Shown here in pieces: positions 1 through 10,089 of a DNA stretch of 25,368 nt; position 1 is the first letter of the stretch, and each line of letters starts with the position of its first letter. The stretch lies in the NCBI GenBank assembly GCA_036897485.1, contig JAYMTF010001211.1, forward strand, positions 1 to 25,368, in the 5' to 3' direction. A program made the position numbers and the translations under genes. Under the pieces are notes generated by a model, which searched no databases, was not told where the DNA came from, and was given only the letters and a program-made list of their open reading frames with translations. Source of the DNA: Pelargonium nanum. Its lineage: Eukaryota; Streptophyta; Magnoliopsida; Geraniales; Geraniaceae.

Positions 1-42
1 TGATGAGGTGGCATTCCCTAATGCATCCTCACCAAGTTTAAC

Positions 43-66
43 ATATATATATATATATATATATAT
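43..66. repeat. (AT)n microsatellite
   Basis: About twelve AT units in a row, followed by TAGATTTG. It lies in non-coding flank beyond the 3' end of the plastid bL35 gene. Bases 2-36 just before it form an imperfect inverted repeat (TGAGGTGGCATT against AATGCATCCTCA), perhaps the edge of a small hairpin element cut by the window start. Confidence 0.9.
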
Positions 67-260
67 AGATTTGACTGCAAATCAGAGCTTGAGAAGGAAA
101 TCTATATAGTAGAGTTTAAAGTATAATGGATAAATAATGAGATTTAATGAACTTTTTTACAAAATTGTAATAAATTTACACTAGATATGTTTGGTTACAA
201 TTGGTAAAATGACATGTGTGACTCATTCCTTGTTAAAATGGGTACAAAACATGACTTCTT

Positions 261-404
261 CCCTCTAGGGGGTGGCACAATGGTCAAGACACACATCTTC
301 ATGTGGGAGATCGTGGGTTCAAATCTCATTGCGTCGGATGAAGTGGAGTTTTGGGTTAAAAGGAGAGAGTTGTCTCCTGTTGTGTAGCTCAACTTTTGAA
401 TAAA
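261..404 (+). mobile_element. tRNA-derived SINE, complete with target duplications
   Basis: The element has the RNA polymerase III promoter of a tRNA-derived SINE: a box A-like TGGCACAATGG at 273-283 and a box B-like GGTTCAAATC at 316-325. A non-tRNA body follows, ending in GTTGTGTAGCTCAACTTTTG and a short A-rich tail. A perfect 15-bp duplication (AAAACATGACTTCTT) lies on both sides, at 246-260 and 405-419, which is the mark of target-primed insertion. The perfect duplication argues for a fairly recent insertion. The body and tail match the older copy at 4896-5040, so the two form one family. I cannot name the family. Confidence 0.88.
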
Positions 405-680
405 AAAACATGACTTCTTTTTTTTATAAGCAAGCGTAACAACCATAATTCCACGACTCATTTGATAAAAGTTTGTGCACTGAAAATATAGGAGTACAAA
501 TTTTCTCAACCATAATTCCATGAAGAAGATTAAGAGAAATTAGAACTAGCTTTTACATTGATTAGGAAAATGAAGCAGAATAAAAAGTTGTCTGTTACAT
601 AATTGTAAGAAGGTACAAAAAAAACAACACAATTTGGCATTCCCAGAAGCATGGCAGGCAGAGATATGCAGCAGCTACAA

Positions 681-3600
681 TCACTTGGCATTTCTATTTA
701 CTTTCAAATATGGCAATGCATTAATCACATTGTCATAATCACTCCTGTTAACTGGTTGCTGCACACACGTAACAAAGCTCGTTAATATAAACTACAACCA
801 CGAGCAAATGATTTGTGATTTATAATAAATAAAGGGGATCGTTGAACCAAAACGTTGTTGAAATGTTTCACTTCCTCAACTCAATCTTAGTCACAGACTG
901 TCAATGTTATGTTAAAATGATAATAATTGACTAATTTGGAAGAGGGTGCATTCCACAAACAAATGAAATATATGAAATTTTGGGAGTCCCGAGAGGAAAA
1001 AGCGTTCACCTACAAATTCCAAACTAAGGAGAAAACTTAACCACTAACAAAAGGAAAACTGATAATGAATGAGACTGCGGAGAAAACACAGAACAAAATG
1101 AAGTTATGGGGTTTATTCCAACTTATGAGGAATCGAGTTAAAAGATCCAATATATGATCTCCCATCTCTCTACAAAAAATAAATATACGAAAAATTACTC
1201 TTAGAGACCAATAAATTTTCTCTCGAGTCCTCACCACATTGTAAAAGGGAAATATCATTTTCTTATTTGCCAAAAAAGAGAGGAGAAATATATCTTCTAG
1301 CATACCAGCAGTCAAATACAGCTTCCACCCCCAGATGGCAATTTTCTTTTTTTATAACTAAAGTGATTTCCAGATTTTTCACAAATTGTTTAAAAGAAAC
1401 CTATTTAAATTTATGACCAACTTATTAACTCCAGACGTAAAATCCAAAGTTACAAAGGTAGACTTACTGAAGTTTATCCCCACAAATAAAATTTTAATGA
1501 AACTATTCTCATACTGTAAATTGCCACTATTTTTCCAAAACTTAAGAAATTCATCTTTCCATGTTGCCTTTCTCTACAAGAAATGATAAGTATTTTCTTC
1601 ATGATTGTTGAGAATTGACATTTCCAGAATATCTAAATGTGGTGTACTTAAGAGGTTAGTCTAAAACAGAACTTATTCATGAGCAGGCAAAGACCTCCTT
1701 CCCTTTGAGAAGGTATAGCTTCTTGTTTCTAAATCTAATGAATGAAGTCAATGAACACATAGACAATTCTAGATGTTGTGTACCTGATACAAGAAAACCA
1801 TCTTGTTAAATAAAAATTTATTGTTATATCTACAATCTATTAGCCTTGCACAGTTGCACCTATCTTTCATTAGCCTAGAAAATGCTTACAACAAAATTTC
1901 TAGATAAATTTTATGATGGGTGCTAGAGAGGAAAGGGATACATCTTAAATAAATTCGTTCAATAAGAGATACATATGTAGGAGGATCAACTAGTGTAAGA
2001 ACGAGTGGGGTGTCACAAGAGATTTTCCTATTACAATAAGATTACATTAAATATGTATGCTAATCCATTGAATTAAAGAAAAAGAAACTGGAGATGGAAG
2101 ATAAGGAAATTCATAAAAGTGATCATTTGAAATACATTGGATTTATAATTCAAAAGGAATGAGAGATTAAAGGGGAAATTAAGAATGAAATAAGTGCATG
2201 TGGGTGAAGTAGATGGCTCAAAAGGTTTTATCATCTAAGTGATAAATGAATCCTTTGAAAGCTGAAGGGGGAGTTTTATAGGGTAGTTATACAGCTAGCC
2301 ATGTTGTATGATTGTGAATGTAGGGCTCTAAAGGCATAAGATAGGATTGACAGAGATGAAAATGGTTTAATAGACATATGGTAACACTATGAAGGATAAA
2401 GATTAAGAATAAAGCTATATGCAGAAGAGTTGGGTAACTTCAATTCTAGATAAAACGGAGGAAAATCGCCTAAAGTGATTGGGACATGCGCAGCATTCAG
2501 GTCATAACATTCTTCCCCGATCATTATGCAAATGTTATCATTGTGGACAAGTACTCACATTCCCTGTGACAGATCCTTAGCCTTCTTTGCAGATCTCTAC
2601 TGTTAGGCCTCCTTACTCACGTATTCCAGCCAAACTCTATCCCTCAGGGCACACCCTTATGGTGCTAGGCCATTATCTGTCCCCCTTGGATTCCTAGAAC
2701 TAGAAGGCTCAAGTTCCCCTCATATAGTGTTCACTTATCATAGCACACGATGTTCGTCCCCACACCTCTCTCTTGTTTCACCAACGATTGTCACAATGAC
2801 ACTTGACCCATATATTCTTCACACGGATACATATCACCATTGATTGATAGCAAAAGTCCAACAGTAATAGTAACAAGTGGTTCCCTCAACTTGCACCTCC
2901 AACATGATCTGAAGCGTTATCAAACACTGCTTTGATATCACTTTGTCTAGTTAGGAAAGAAATGAATATCATTGGACCAGAACTTGGTACAATAGCATGC
3001 TACCAATTTATTAGGGAACAAGAATCCACCATTAAGGAGGTACTAAGGATTTTGAAGTATTTTCTTATCACATTTGTAATACTAAAAGCCTCTGTCTATA
3101 TCTTGCTCTCATTTACCTTCCCCATTTAAGCTAATTCTTAGTTTAAGTGGTATGGTTTAAAGAGTAATTCACACATCCTAAACTTAAACCAAGCACAGAC
3201 ATAGGACACATAACAAAACAGGCTACTACTTGATATGCTAAGTCAGTAAGACAAAGAAATAGCTAAGTGTGTGAAAGTAAAAGGGAAAGCAGGATTGATC
3301 GAGGGAATTTTCTATTACGCTAGCTTATTGAACAGAAAATGGGAATTCAAATTACAAAAGGAGTACGAACCTACTATACTAGTGTCCAAGTGTCCAACTC
3401 CTTAAGGGGTCTTCCTATTGGTAACAAAAATAAGAACACCTTAATTAATCCTATGTGATAGCTGATTACTTCATGACTGATTTAAGCTTATCAACTAAGT
3501 ATTTCCTATTGAACTACCACCTCTTATTACAAGTTTTCAGCTCATGCTTGTTATATCCAGCACGTGCTTGATCTTTCCTAAGCAAATAGGTTGTGGTTAT

Positions 3601-4680
3601 GATAACACGTGTCATAAATCATGTGTCCTCTTTGATCATGAAAAAATCTACCACCTCTTTGATCATGTTTTCAGCTCATGCTTGTTATATCCAGCACATG
3701 CTTGATCTCTTATTACAAGATTTTTTTCCAAAAGTTTTGAAATGACAGTTCAATTTTAATGTCTTAACACTTGGGACAAGAATCATACTCTTCTCACCAG
3801 AATAAACCCAAGTATATATAATAGCAAATAAACGGATCCTTTCCATTGTCCTGTTTGATCCAGCAGAATACTCAGCACAAAAATTTGGCCAGACATGAAT
3901 TCAATCAGAATTTCCTACTGTTAAGTAATTAAGATTGCAAGGTCAGACAGAGAAAAGAAAGCTTACCATCTTCGAGAGACGCTTCTTTCTCTTAGTATTC
4001 TTCTTTCCCAGCAAATGTTGCTTCCCAGCTCCCCTCCGCACTATCTTCCCTCTGCCGGTGACCCTGAATCGCTTTGCTGAAGCCTGTCAACAAAAATTCC
4101 AATAAACAATAAGAAACAAGCTACCTTTCAATACAAGAAAATGTCAAAATGTATCTTAAGGAACTACTTTGATAATTCTTGCCCATGAAAAGTAATGCAG
4201 ACATGACATTGCTATTCAAGCAAAGACCACTAAATCAAATATTACAAAACTAAACCAGAGATATTCAAATAAAACCCATGTTCAAAATCTAAAACAGCAG
4301 CCTTGTGGTAACACAAAACACAATCTTTCCATTCTATCTCACATTTTCCGAGGAAGCAAACACACGGTAGCAGAGTTCACCAAAACCCCCAATGCGTAAA
4401 GGAAACGAGAAAGAGAGAAACTTACTTTGTGGGTTTTCATTTTGTAGCCTTTAGCGGCGACAATGGTGAGAGAGCGAGGCTTCTGAGTTGGGGAAATCTT
4501 GCAACGAGTCAAGGAAAGAGAAGGCGAGGAGGGGAAGCCAGAAACGTTTTGGCAGAAACTGAGTTTGAGGAGGTTGGTGTTGGGGTTGAGAGGAGCGAAT
4601 TGGACGGAGGTGCGAGAGAGTCGAGTGGGAGATGGGAACAATTTGAAAGTAAACGGCAGTGTGGCCGTTGCACAAGCCAT
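681..4680 (-). CDS. PRPL35: Plastid 50S ribosomal protein bL35 (PRPL35), 3 exons
   Basis: Nuclear gene for the chloroplast large-subunit protein bL35. Exons on the minus strand are 4426-4680 (85 codons), 3967-4083 (39 codons) and 681-758 (25 codons plus TGA); both introns are phase 0 with GT-AG ends (GTAAG at 4425, GTAAG at 3966, TGTGTGCAG before 758). The spliced product is 149 aa, near the length I expect for plant bL35c. Residues 1 to about 75 are Ser/Thr/Pro-rich and poor in acidic residues, as in a chloroplast transit peptide. The mature part begins around KGYKMKTHK and continues across the junction into [17 protein letters not shown], then a Lys/Arg-rich [16 protein letters not shown] stretch typical of bL35. 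The last exon gives [19 protein letters not shown]. The start is the first ATG after a (TTC)8 tract in the 5' leader. Intron 2 is 3.2 kb (759-3966) and filled with transposon relics. The identification is firm; only the UTR ends are unknown. Confidence 0.95.
759..1867. other. PRPL35 intron 2, 3' part: no gene seen
   Basis: AT-rich intron DNA with no recognisable coding or repeat signature. Short reading frames here (for example 1037-1315 minus and 1386-1586 plus) have no domain and unremarkable composition. Confidence 0.6.
1868..2495 (+). mobile_element. RTE-type LINE reverse-transcriptase relic
   Basis: Translating short stretches of the plus strand gives, in the correct order, the landmarks of the C-terminal half of a plant RTE-clade reverse transcriptase. 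Near 1868-1905 reads [12 protein letters not shown] (family: DLEKAYDRVPR). Near 1915 reads WVLERKGI. Around 1990-2010 reads TSVRTSG-like sequence. At 2130-2160 reads [10 protein letters not shown] followed by [10 protein letters not shown] (family: YLGxxIQxxGEIxxDVxHRI). Around 2258-2275 reads KLKGEFYR (family: KLKGKFYRT), with MLYDCEC after it. At 2459-2491 reads EENRLK then LGHAQ (family: ENRLRWFGHVQ). Several stops and frame changes separate these pieces, so it is a long-dead 5'-truncated copy. It lies in PRPL35 intron 2, opposite to the gene. Confidence 0.8.
2500..2945 (-). mobile_element. Probable LTR-retrotransposon relic (fossil)
   Basis: This stretch is distinctly more C-rich than its surroundings. 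At 2929-2940 it reads GCTTTGATATCA, which on the minus strand resembles the primer-binding site complementary to initiator-methionine tRNA (TGGTATCAGAGC) in 10 of 12 positions, followed by ACTTTGTC as at many plant LTR borders. On this reading the element lies in minus orientation, with untranslated internal sequence at about 2500-2928 and an LTR starting near 2942. The far LTR boundary and both coding parts are not visible. It is a broken fossil; family undetermined. Confidence 0.4.
2946..3532. other. PRPL35 intron 2, middle part: no gene seen
   Basis: AT-rich intron sequence, possibly including decayed LTR sequence next to the relic at 2500-2945. The 65-codon frame at 2932-3129 begins inside the primer-binding-like region and has no recognisable domain. 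Nothing else stands out. Confidence 0.5.
3533..3708. repeat. Local direct duplication, 42-bp units
   Basis: The 42-bp unit beginning GTTTTCAGCTCATGCTTG occurs at 3533-3574 and again at 3667-3708 with one mismatch (CACGTG against CACATG). CTACCACCTCT precedes both copies, and CTCTTATTACAAG occurs beside both. This looks like a local tandem-type duplication of about 134 bp with an internal rearrangement, inside PRPL35 intron 2. Confidence 0.85.
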
Positions 4681-4696
4681 TTTAGGCTCTGCTTGT

Positions 4697-4720
4697 GAAG
4701 AAGAAGAAGAAGAAGAAGAA
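4697..4720. repeat. (GAA)8 tract in the PRPL35 5' leader
   Basis: Eight perfect GAA units, read as (TTC)8 on the coding strand, lie 17 bp upstream of the PRPL35 start codon. CT/TTC-rich leaders are common in plant plastid-protein genes. The tract is a likely length-polymorphic marker. Confidence 0.9.
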
Positions 4721-4895
4721 GGTGTGTGTTTTGTGGTGAATGGTGATGAGATAGGGATAGAGGAGGAGTGGATAAATTGACAATTTTATGGCAGTTTAGG
4801 ACATTGCGTCCTCATGGTCTGCAATAAGCGCGCGGCCTAATGGGTTTTGATTATATGGGGTCGCAAATCGCAATTCATTTTTACAAACCACTATT

Positions 4896-5040
4896 ACCGA
4901 AGCACTAAGAGTTAATGTTTAAGCGTTTTGGATTCTCTCTCAAGTTTCGGATTCAAGCCTAATTGTCGACTGTATGATTGAGGTTTGGGTTAAAAAGAGA
5001 TAGTTACTCCGGTTGTGTAGCTCAACTAATAAATTAAAAA
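4896..5040 (+). mobile_element. Older copy of the same SINE family
   Basis: The 3' half, at about 4985-5040, matches the SINE at 261-404: TTGGGTTAAAAAGAGATAG against TTGGGTTAAAAGGAGAGAG, then GGTTGTGTAGCTCAACT and an A-rich tail. The 5' tRNA-like half is decayed, with a weak box B (GGATTCAAGCC, about 4948-4958). Flanks AACCACTATT (4886-4895) and AACCATTATT (5041-5050) match in 9 of 10 positions and look like aged target duplications. It sits upstream of PRPL35. Confidence 0.75.
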
Positions 5041-5050
5041 AACCATTATT

Positions 5051-5864
5051 TTTTATTTTTTTTAAGGGTTAAATGCTTCCAACCCCTTGGTCTTTCGTGG
5101 ATTATAGAGTTGGTCCTGCTATGAATTTTCAGTTGCGTTGATCACTGGACTTTCAATTTTGTTTAATTTAGTACCTTCAACTTGCTATAGCCGGTATAAA
5201 GCATTAACGTCAGATTGGGGAGCCACGTAGACCAGCCACGTTACATGTATCAAACCCTAGCAATTGAAAGAGCTCACAACAAATTAAACATTAACAAAGT
5301 AACAATCGAATCCACACCAGACACATGAGGGTCGTTTTTTGATTTGATATCATTTTATTAATTTATAAAATTAGTCTCGGTTAGGTAGTTTTGATTCTAG
5401 TAAATGTAATTATTTACGTTAACCATGTACGATACAAGAGTAAAGAAATAAAAATATAAAAAACAAAATTAAATTACATAAGATAAAATATTTTTGTAAT
5501 AAGAAATAATTGTATATCCAATTCAACGTTATTTTATCTCGAAATCCAATCTACCTTGTCATCAAACATCGGATAAAATGATATAATGAAAAAGAAAACC
5601 AGGCCACTTATTTTGGGACGGAGGTAGAGCAATGAGACTGGACTTTTTCGATAATAACTGTGACTATGGATACAACTGAGATTACAAACAATTCTGTTAT
5701 AGGTTAGACAACCAAACTCATTTAACTGGACTACAATTCAGTTCAAACACAAACCTATGAACAGAAGTAACTTGCTACTCCAGCAAGAAAAAATATAGTC
5801 CTTCACCAATCACCACCATGAGCTGCTTCTCTCTGAACCTTCAATTTCATATCTATATGCCATG
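5051..5864. other. Intergenic space between PRPL35 and NUP43
   Basis: No gene seen. The stretch 5065-5280 (GGTTAAATGCTTCCAACCCC, then 'TTTAGTACCTTCAACTT') resembles one end of a plant inverted-repeat element, but I find no matching second end. At 5601-5624, CCACTTATTTTGGGACGGAGG followed by TA is one terminus of a Stowaway-type MITE; its partner is missing. The last part, about 5630-5864, is probably the NUP43 3' UTR and flank. Confidence 0.5.
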
Positions 5865-8800
5865 CTATGGTCTAGTCACTATGGCAATAGATTCCCATTC
5901 TAAACTACAAATCACATCCTGCGTGACAAAACAAGGCGCCATCAGAAATAGTTTTACACTTCCACAGTTCAAAACTCAAAACATATTCGTAATGTACAGT
6001 CCCAACTAACCGAAGGATTCTGCCGGTCAATGTCAAAGCTGTTAATTGCGCATGGTTCAGCCAATAGCTCAGTAGGATCCTCTCCTATACAGTTCGATAC
6101 AACATACTAAATCATTCTCGGTCCAAGAAACACAATATAAACTTAACAATTTTGTAACAACTCTATACCTTGTTCAACAACAGCAAGGATGCCGTCTTCG
6201 GAACAGATCATAGCAGGTAATATTCTCGAGGAAGAGATGTTTGAAAACTTTGCATAGCGGTCATACTGAACCTCCCAAACGTCACTTTCAGATAGTGAAT
6301 GGTTTACTGCCTCTCCAGCCCCAACACCAGAAAGAATAATTGGCTCTTGCTGTCTTCTAAGATCCCAGGCAAATACAGTACCACTGGATCCCCCTGCCTA
6401 TAAATACAACAGAACTATCAAAACATTAGATTTAGTTTTCACTTATTAAGTCAAATTGAGAAAGATGTTCCTACTTGTATACATCCATGGAAAACCAGGT
6501 AAGAAAGCTCATACTCTTTCTGTCCCAAAATAATTGTTCACTTCCCATTTTTTTTTAAGATTAAGGATAGTTAGTTAGGGTTAAATTTTTCCCTTTACAC
6601 CCTCATGTGCTCTTGTTTTAACAAATTCAAGGGCTTCTAACCAACTTATCTTAAGGATATTGTTGATAATCCATACATAATTAACTCACCAAAATAGAAA
6701 GTGGACAATAATTTTGGGAAAACTTTGTAGAGAAAATGGACAAGTATTTTGGGACGGAGAGGGTATTTATTAAAGCATAAAGCTATTACGTATATACACA
6801 TCATGGTTCTGTAGGAAAAGTGTTTAAATATTTAAAATAAATCGAGAGAATTAATGTTTTGACTCCAACAAAGCTAATCTTTCGTAAAATTAACCATTCA
6901 TCTCATGCTTACAGAAGTTTTACATCTTTGTAAAAAGAAAAAAAGTAGACAATCTCCAGTAGTGAAATAGTGCATAAACATGACATTTATCCATCGATCA
7001 AACTGCACGCAAGTAAATCACCTATGGGGATTTTCACCATTATGAAATGAAATGCAATACAAGCTTATTCAGTAATATATCAGAACATAATTAAAGTGCA
7101 ATTGCACGAGTAATGCAAAGGCAATAAGCTGTTGTGTGATTGGAAACTTGAAGACAACCGGTATACCTAAAGCTCATATCCCCTGAATTTTTATTTTTTT
7201 TTTACAATATCGGTATCATTCTCAGCGCCCATCATGATCGACTTACAGACACATATTATCTGATATCTTACCCTAATCATTGTTGCATGTTTTAGAAGAT
7301 ACGAGCTTCAACAAGAGGGAAATTGGACATTTATTATAACTAAAGATATGTAATGTCACAAAGATTTTATATGTAATGTGGCAATACAGTAACAAGAAAC
7401 TTCAGTAGACACAAAAATGTGGAAGCAGCCATCTTACCAGACAGGTGTGCTTCCTTGATGGGTGAATATCAATAGAGTGCACAATCCCAGAATTTCCTTG
7501 AGCCCTGCAACATTCCCAATTAATTCTGACCAAACTTCTTGGTGCAAAAACTGGAAAGCATTGTTAAGCTTAAAGTAATAGCCAAGACGTGTCATTTGTA
7601 CTTCATTGTATCCTTGTTAAAGATTGCAGACTGCAGAGCCTCAAAACAAACAAGCAATGAACAGATGCAGATGCGATGTGAATTTGGCTAAACCCACCCT
7701 CATTTTCTACTCTTCTTAGGATTAGAGAAAATGATGTAAGCATTTCAAACCATTCATTTGTGAATACAAAATGCTCAAAATAACACCTGTCATAATAGCT
7801 ATTATACAATAGTAATATAAGAGCACTAACATGAAAGTGCACAGCAGTGACATTGAAACCAAGCAATTCAACCACTGATCAATGACCACATAACTACTAC
7901 CTTTTATGCTTCAAGGCTCCTCTATTGACAGCCAGATGCGCAAGACTATTGTCTAACCGCACAAAATAAATTATCCAACTCCACAACATTTGAGCTACAA
8001 CCAACTTAATAGTTTGATATGCTTACTAATGAGCATTACCACCTATGAAGCACTGATTACCACTTATGTTTTTTTACATGATGAATCATGTGTCAGAATT
8101 ATGTTCCGTATCTGCCTTTGAATTGGTGCTTCATAAAATATGACAGAAGGCGCGCCATAATGGCTATAACATTCTCTCATTAACTAAGTGAACTAACAAG
8201 ATAAAATATAAGATGTTAACTTTAGCTCATACTTTTAAAGGTTAAGATTTTTGAATGTCATCAAACCTAGTATAAAAGGAACTAAGGAAGAGAAAGAAAT
8301 TGTCTTGCAATGTACTTTGTAGTTAAGATTTCAATCTCCACAACAAATCATATGAGTGAGGCTTTAACAACAGATAACAACCTGGTGCTTGAAGAGAATT
8401 AGAAGAAGATAGTGAGACTTCTTCCAAATAAAACTTAGTAGTATTGGGTTTGGATAATTACCTCTCATAATTATATCAAATCCACTCCAGAACAATAAGA
8501 CAAAGTACATCCATCAAAGTGATGCCAAAGACAGATAAGTACTACTGCCTCCGTCCCAAAATAAGTGTCTTGTTTCACTAGCATTTTTGTCACAAAATAA
8601 GTGTCTTATTTCCTATAATAAACTAATTAGTATCTTTTAAGCTTGTTACAACACATGTGCACAGGGATAGAAGAAAAAAATACAACACTAACTAACTTCT
8701 CCTTAATTTCTCTTAAAATAGAAAGCAAACACTTATTTTGAGACAAAGGGACCCTCTCCAGGTAACAACTAATCATCATCTGTGATAACCCCCTAAATTA

Positions 8801-9945
8801 TTTTCTCCTCATTCCAAATGAATGTCGTATATTCCTTTTTTTGAAAAAACTTAAGTTAGTGTTGGATATTTCCCCATGTACGCTCATTGCATTTGTTGTA
8901 ACAAACACATGGGGCTCTAACTTAATTATTAGGTACACCGTACACAACAATGATGATTTGCGGGATCTGTGTCTTACAACTAGTCTTTGACATTGGAGGC
9001 ACCCTGACTCGATAAATACCCTCCTTTATCCCTCCTAGGCACTGTTGAAAGTTGAATCAAAACAACCACAAAACAACTCTAAGCCACAAAACATAAGCGA
9101 GTCCTACTTCTTACAATTGAAATACTTTCTCGGCCATCCTTCCTTAATTTTCACTTTTTGTACTGAATTGGAAGGCAAATATAAAATATAATTGACCTAG
9201 CCAAACTCTCATCCAAACTTAAATAAATACAAGAAAAATACAAATCAAATGGCCATCCTAACTAGTAACACATGATAGCACAAAAATATGTGAAATAGGA
9301 AAATTTCACTAACCAGTTACCCTTGAACTGAGAAACAGCTCCTCCGGGTTTTCTTAGATCCCACCACTGCAGACCAAACCCATACCCGCCGGTGGCGAAT
9401 TCGCTCCGGGACGCCCACTTCGCTGCAGTGTATGAAACCAACCCATTGCTATCAAACACTCTCCGATAACTGAGCTCCGAATCGCCAATGCTCACCAGAT
9501 TGACCCTCCCGTCCTCCCCCACAATCACACACTCCATCCCACCGTCCATCAAATCCACACACGAAATGGATCCATTGTGCAAAGCGTTTTCCGGCACCGA
9601 GACCTCCGATTCCAATGAAGCGTCCATGGGATTAGCGAAGAGAACATGGAACGAGCCCGCGACGGTGGCCGCAGCGATGAGGGGTTTCTGCTGGTACTGT
9701 GAGGTCCTGAGGGAGGTGATTCTCGACGGTGGGTCCCATGTGGATTGCAGGGTCAGGGACGGCGACGTAATCGACTTCAGGGACTGTATTTCGAGAGAAG
9801 ACGAATCGGAATCGGAGTCGAAAAGAGCGAGAACGGCAAACCGGTCGAAGGCGGAGAGCGGCGGCAACCACCGTACAGCGTCGACGTACTTGGATTGCGG
9901 GAGCCTGTGGATTTGGGGAGCTTGGGGAAGCTCTGTGATGGCCAT
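5865..9945 (-). CDS. NUP43: Nucleoporin NUP43 (WD40 protein), 5 exons
   Basis: WD40-repeat subunit associated with the Nup107-160 (Y) scaffold of the nuclear pore. Minus-strand exons: 9314-9945 (210 codons plus 2 nt), 7438-7504, 6169-6397, 6011-6084 and 5865-5918 with stop TAG. Phases join exactly: TG|G rebuilds Trp211, and G|GA rebuilds Gly after EQ. All introns are GT-AG. The product is 351 aa, close to the Arabidopsis length as I recall it. Landmarks are YVDAVRWLPP near residue 20, VGEDGRVNLV, GGYGFGLQWWDLRKPG at about 186-201, HSIDIHPSRKHTC in exon 2, AGGSSGTVFAWDLRR at 234-248, SESDVWEVQYD, CSEDGILAVVEQG in exon 3, FDIDRQNP in exon 4 and DVICSLEWESIAIVTRP in exon 5. WD dipeptides and spacing fit a seven-blade propeller. 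The ATG follows telo-box motifs. Without splicing, exon 4 would run into a false stop. Confidence 0.95.
6514..6763. mobile_element. Stowaway-type MITE in NUP43 intron 2
   Basis: Terminal inverted repeats CTCTTTCTGTCCCAAAATAA at the left and TTTTGGGACGGAGAGGG at the right, with TA on both sides (6512-6513 and 6764-6765). A 250-bp non-coding body and TA target duplication are the hallmarks of Tc1/mariner-derived Stowaway elements. It sits inside the intron 6398-7437. Confidence 0.88.
8545..8751. mobile_element. Stowaway-type MITE in NUP43 intron 1
   Basis: The left end reads CTGCCTCCGTCCCAAAATAA after a TA (8543-8544). The right end reads ACTTATTTTGAGACAAAGGG, the decayed inverted partner. The body is about 206 bp. 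A second copy of CACAAAATAAGTGTCTTATT at 8590-8610 suggests an internal repeat of the left end. The right target TA is not preserved, so the copy is older than the one at 6514-6763. Confidence 0.8.
8806..8935. repeat. Decayed MITE-like hairpin in NUP43 intron 1
   Basis: AAGTTAGTGTTGGATATTTCC and ATGGGGCTCTAACTT face each other across CCCCATGTACGCTC. The order of words (TTAGTGTT, TTTCCCC, CTCATTG, TGTTGTAACAAA, GGGCTCTAAC) resembles the core of the Stowaway element at 6514-6763 (TTAGGGTT, TTTCCC, CTCATGTG, TTTTAACAAATT, GGGCTTCTAAC). It is probably a relative with eroded ends. Confidence 0.55.
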
Positions 9946-9952
9946 TTTCTTC

Positions 9953-9970
9953 TAGGGTTAATAGGGTTTT
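9953..9970 (-). promoter_or_regulatory. Telo-box pair upstream of the NUP43 start
   Basis: On the coding strand the leader reads GAAAACCCTATTAACCCTAG, giving two AACCCTA motifs within 25 bp of the ATG. Telo-boxes are common near the transcription start of plant translation and cell-cycle genes, which suits broad expression in dividing cells. No clear TATA box is seen, as usual for such genes. Confidence 0.55.
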
Positions 9971-10089
9971 CAGTGATCCAGAGCTGTAAAGTTTATGTTT
10001 TTGAAGGGTTTTAGAAGGTGGGAAATGAGGTGTGGGGTTTTGGATTGTGCAACTTTCTTTCATCCCAACATTGTGTTTCTTAAATATTG

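Noticed and set aside
273-325. Functional tRNA gene
   Set aside because: Box A and box B are present, but the sequence does not fold as a complete cloverleaf and is bounded by SINE duplications.
195-521. 108-codon minus-strand frame
   Set aside because: It reads antisense through the SINE and its flanks, with no domain; an accidental frame.
4429-4780. Plus-strand frames (89 and 93 codons) opposite PRPL35 exon 1
   Set aside because: Shadows of the transit-peptide exon on the other strand; the Glu run at the end is the (GAA)8 tract.
7603-7875. 90-codon minus-strand frame between NUP43 exons 1 and 2
   Set aside because: Lies wholly inside intron 1 (7505-9313); exon phases join without it and it has no domain.
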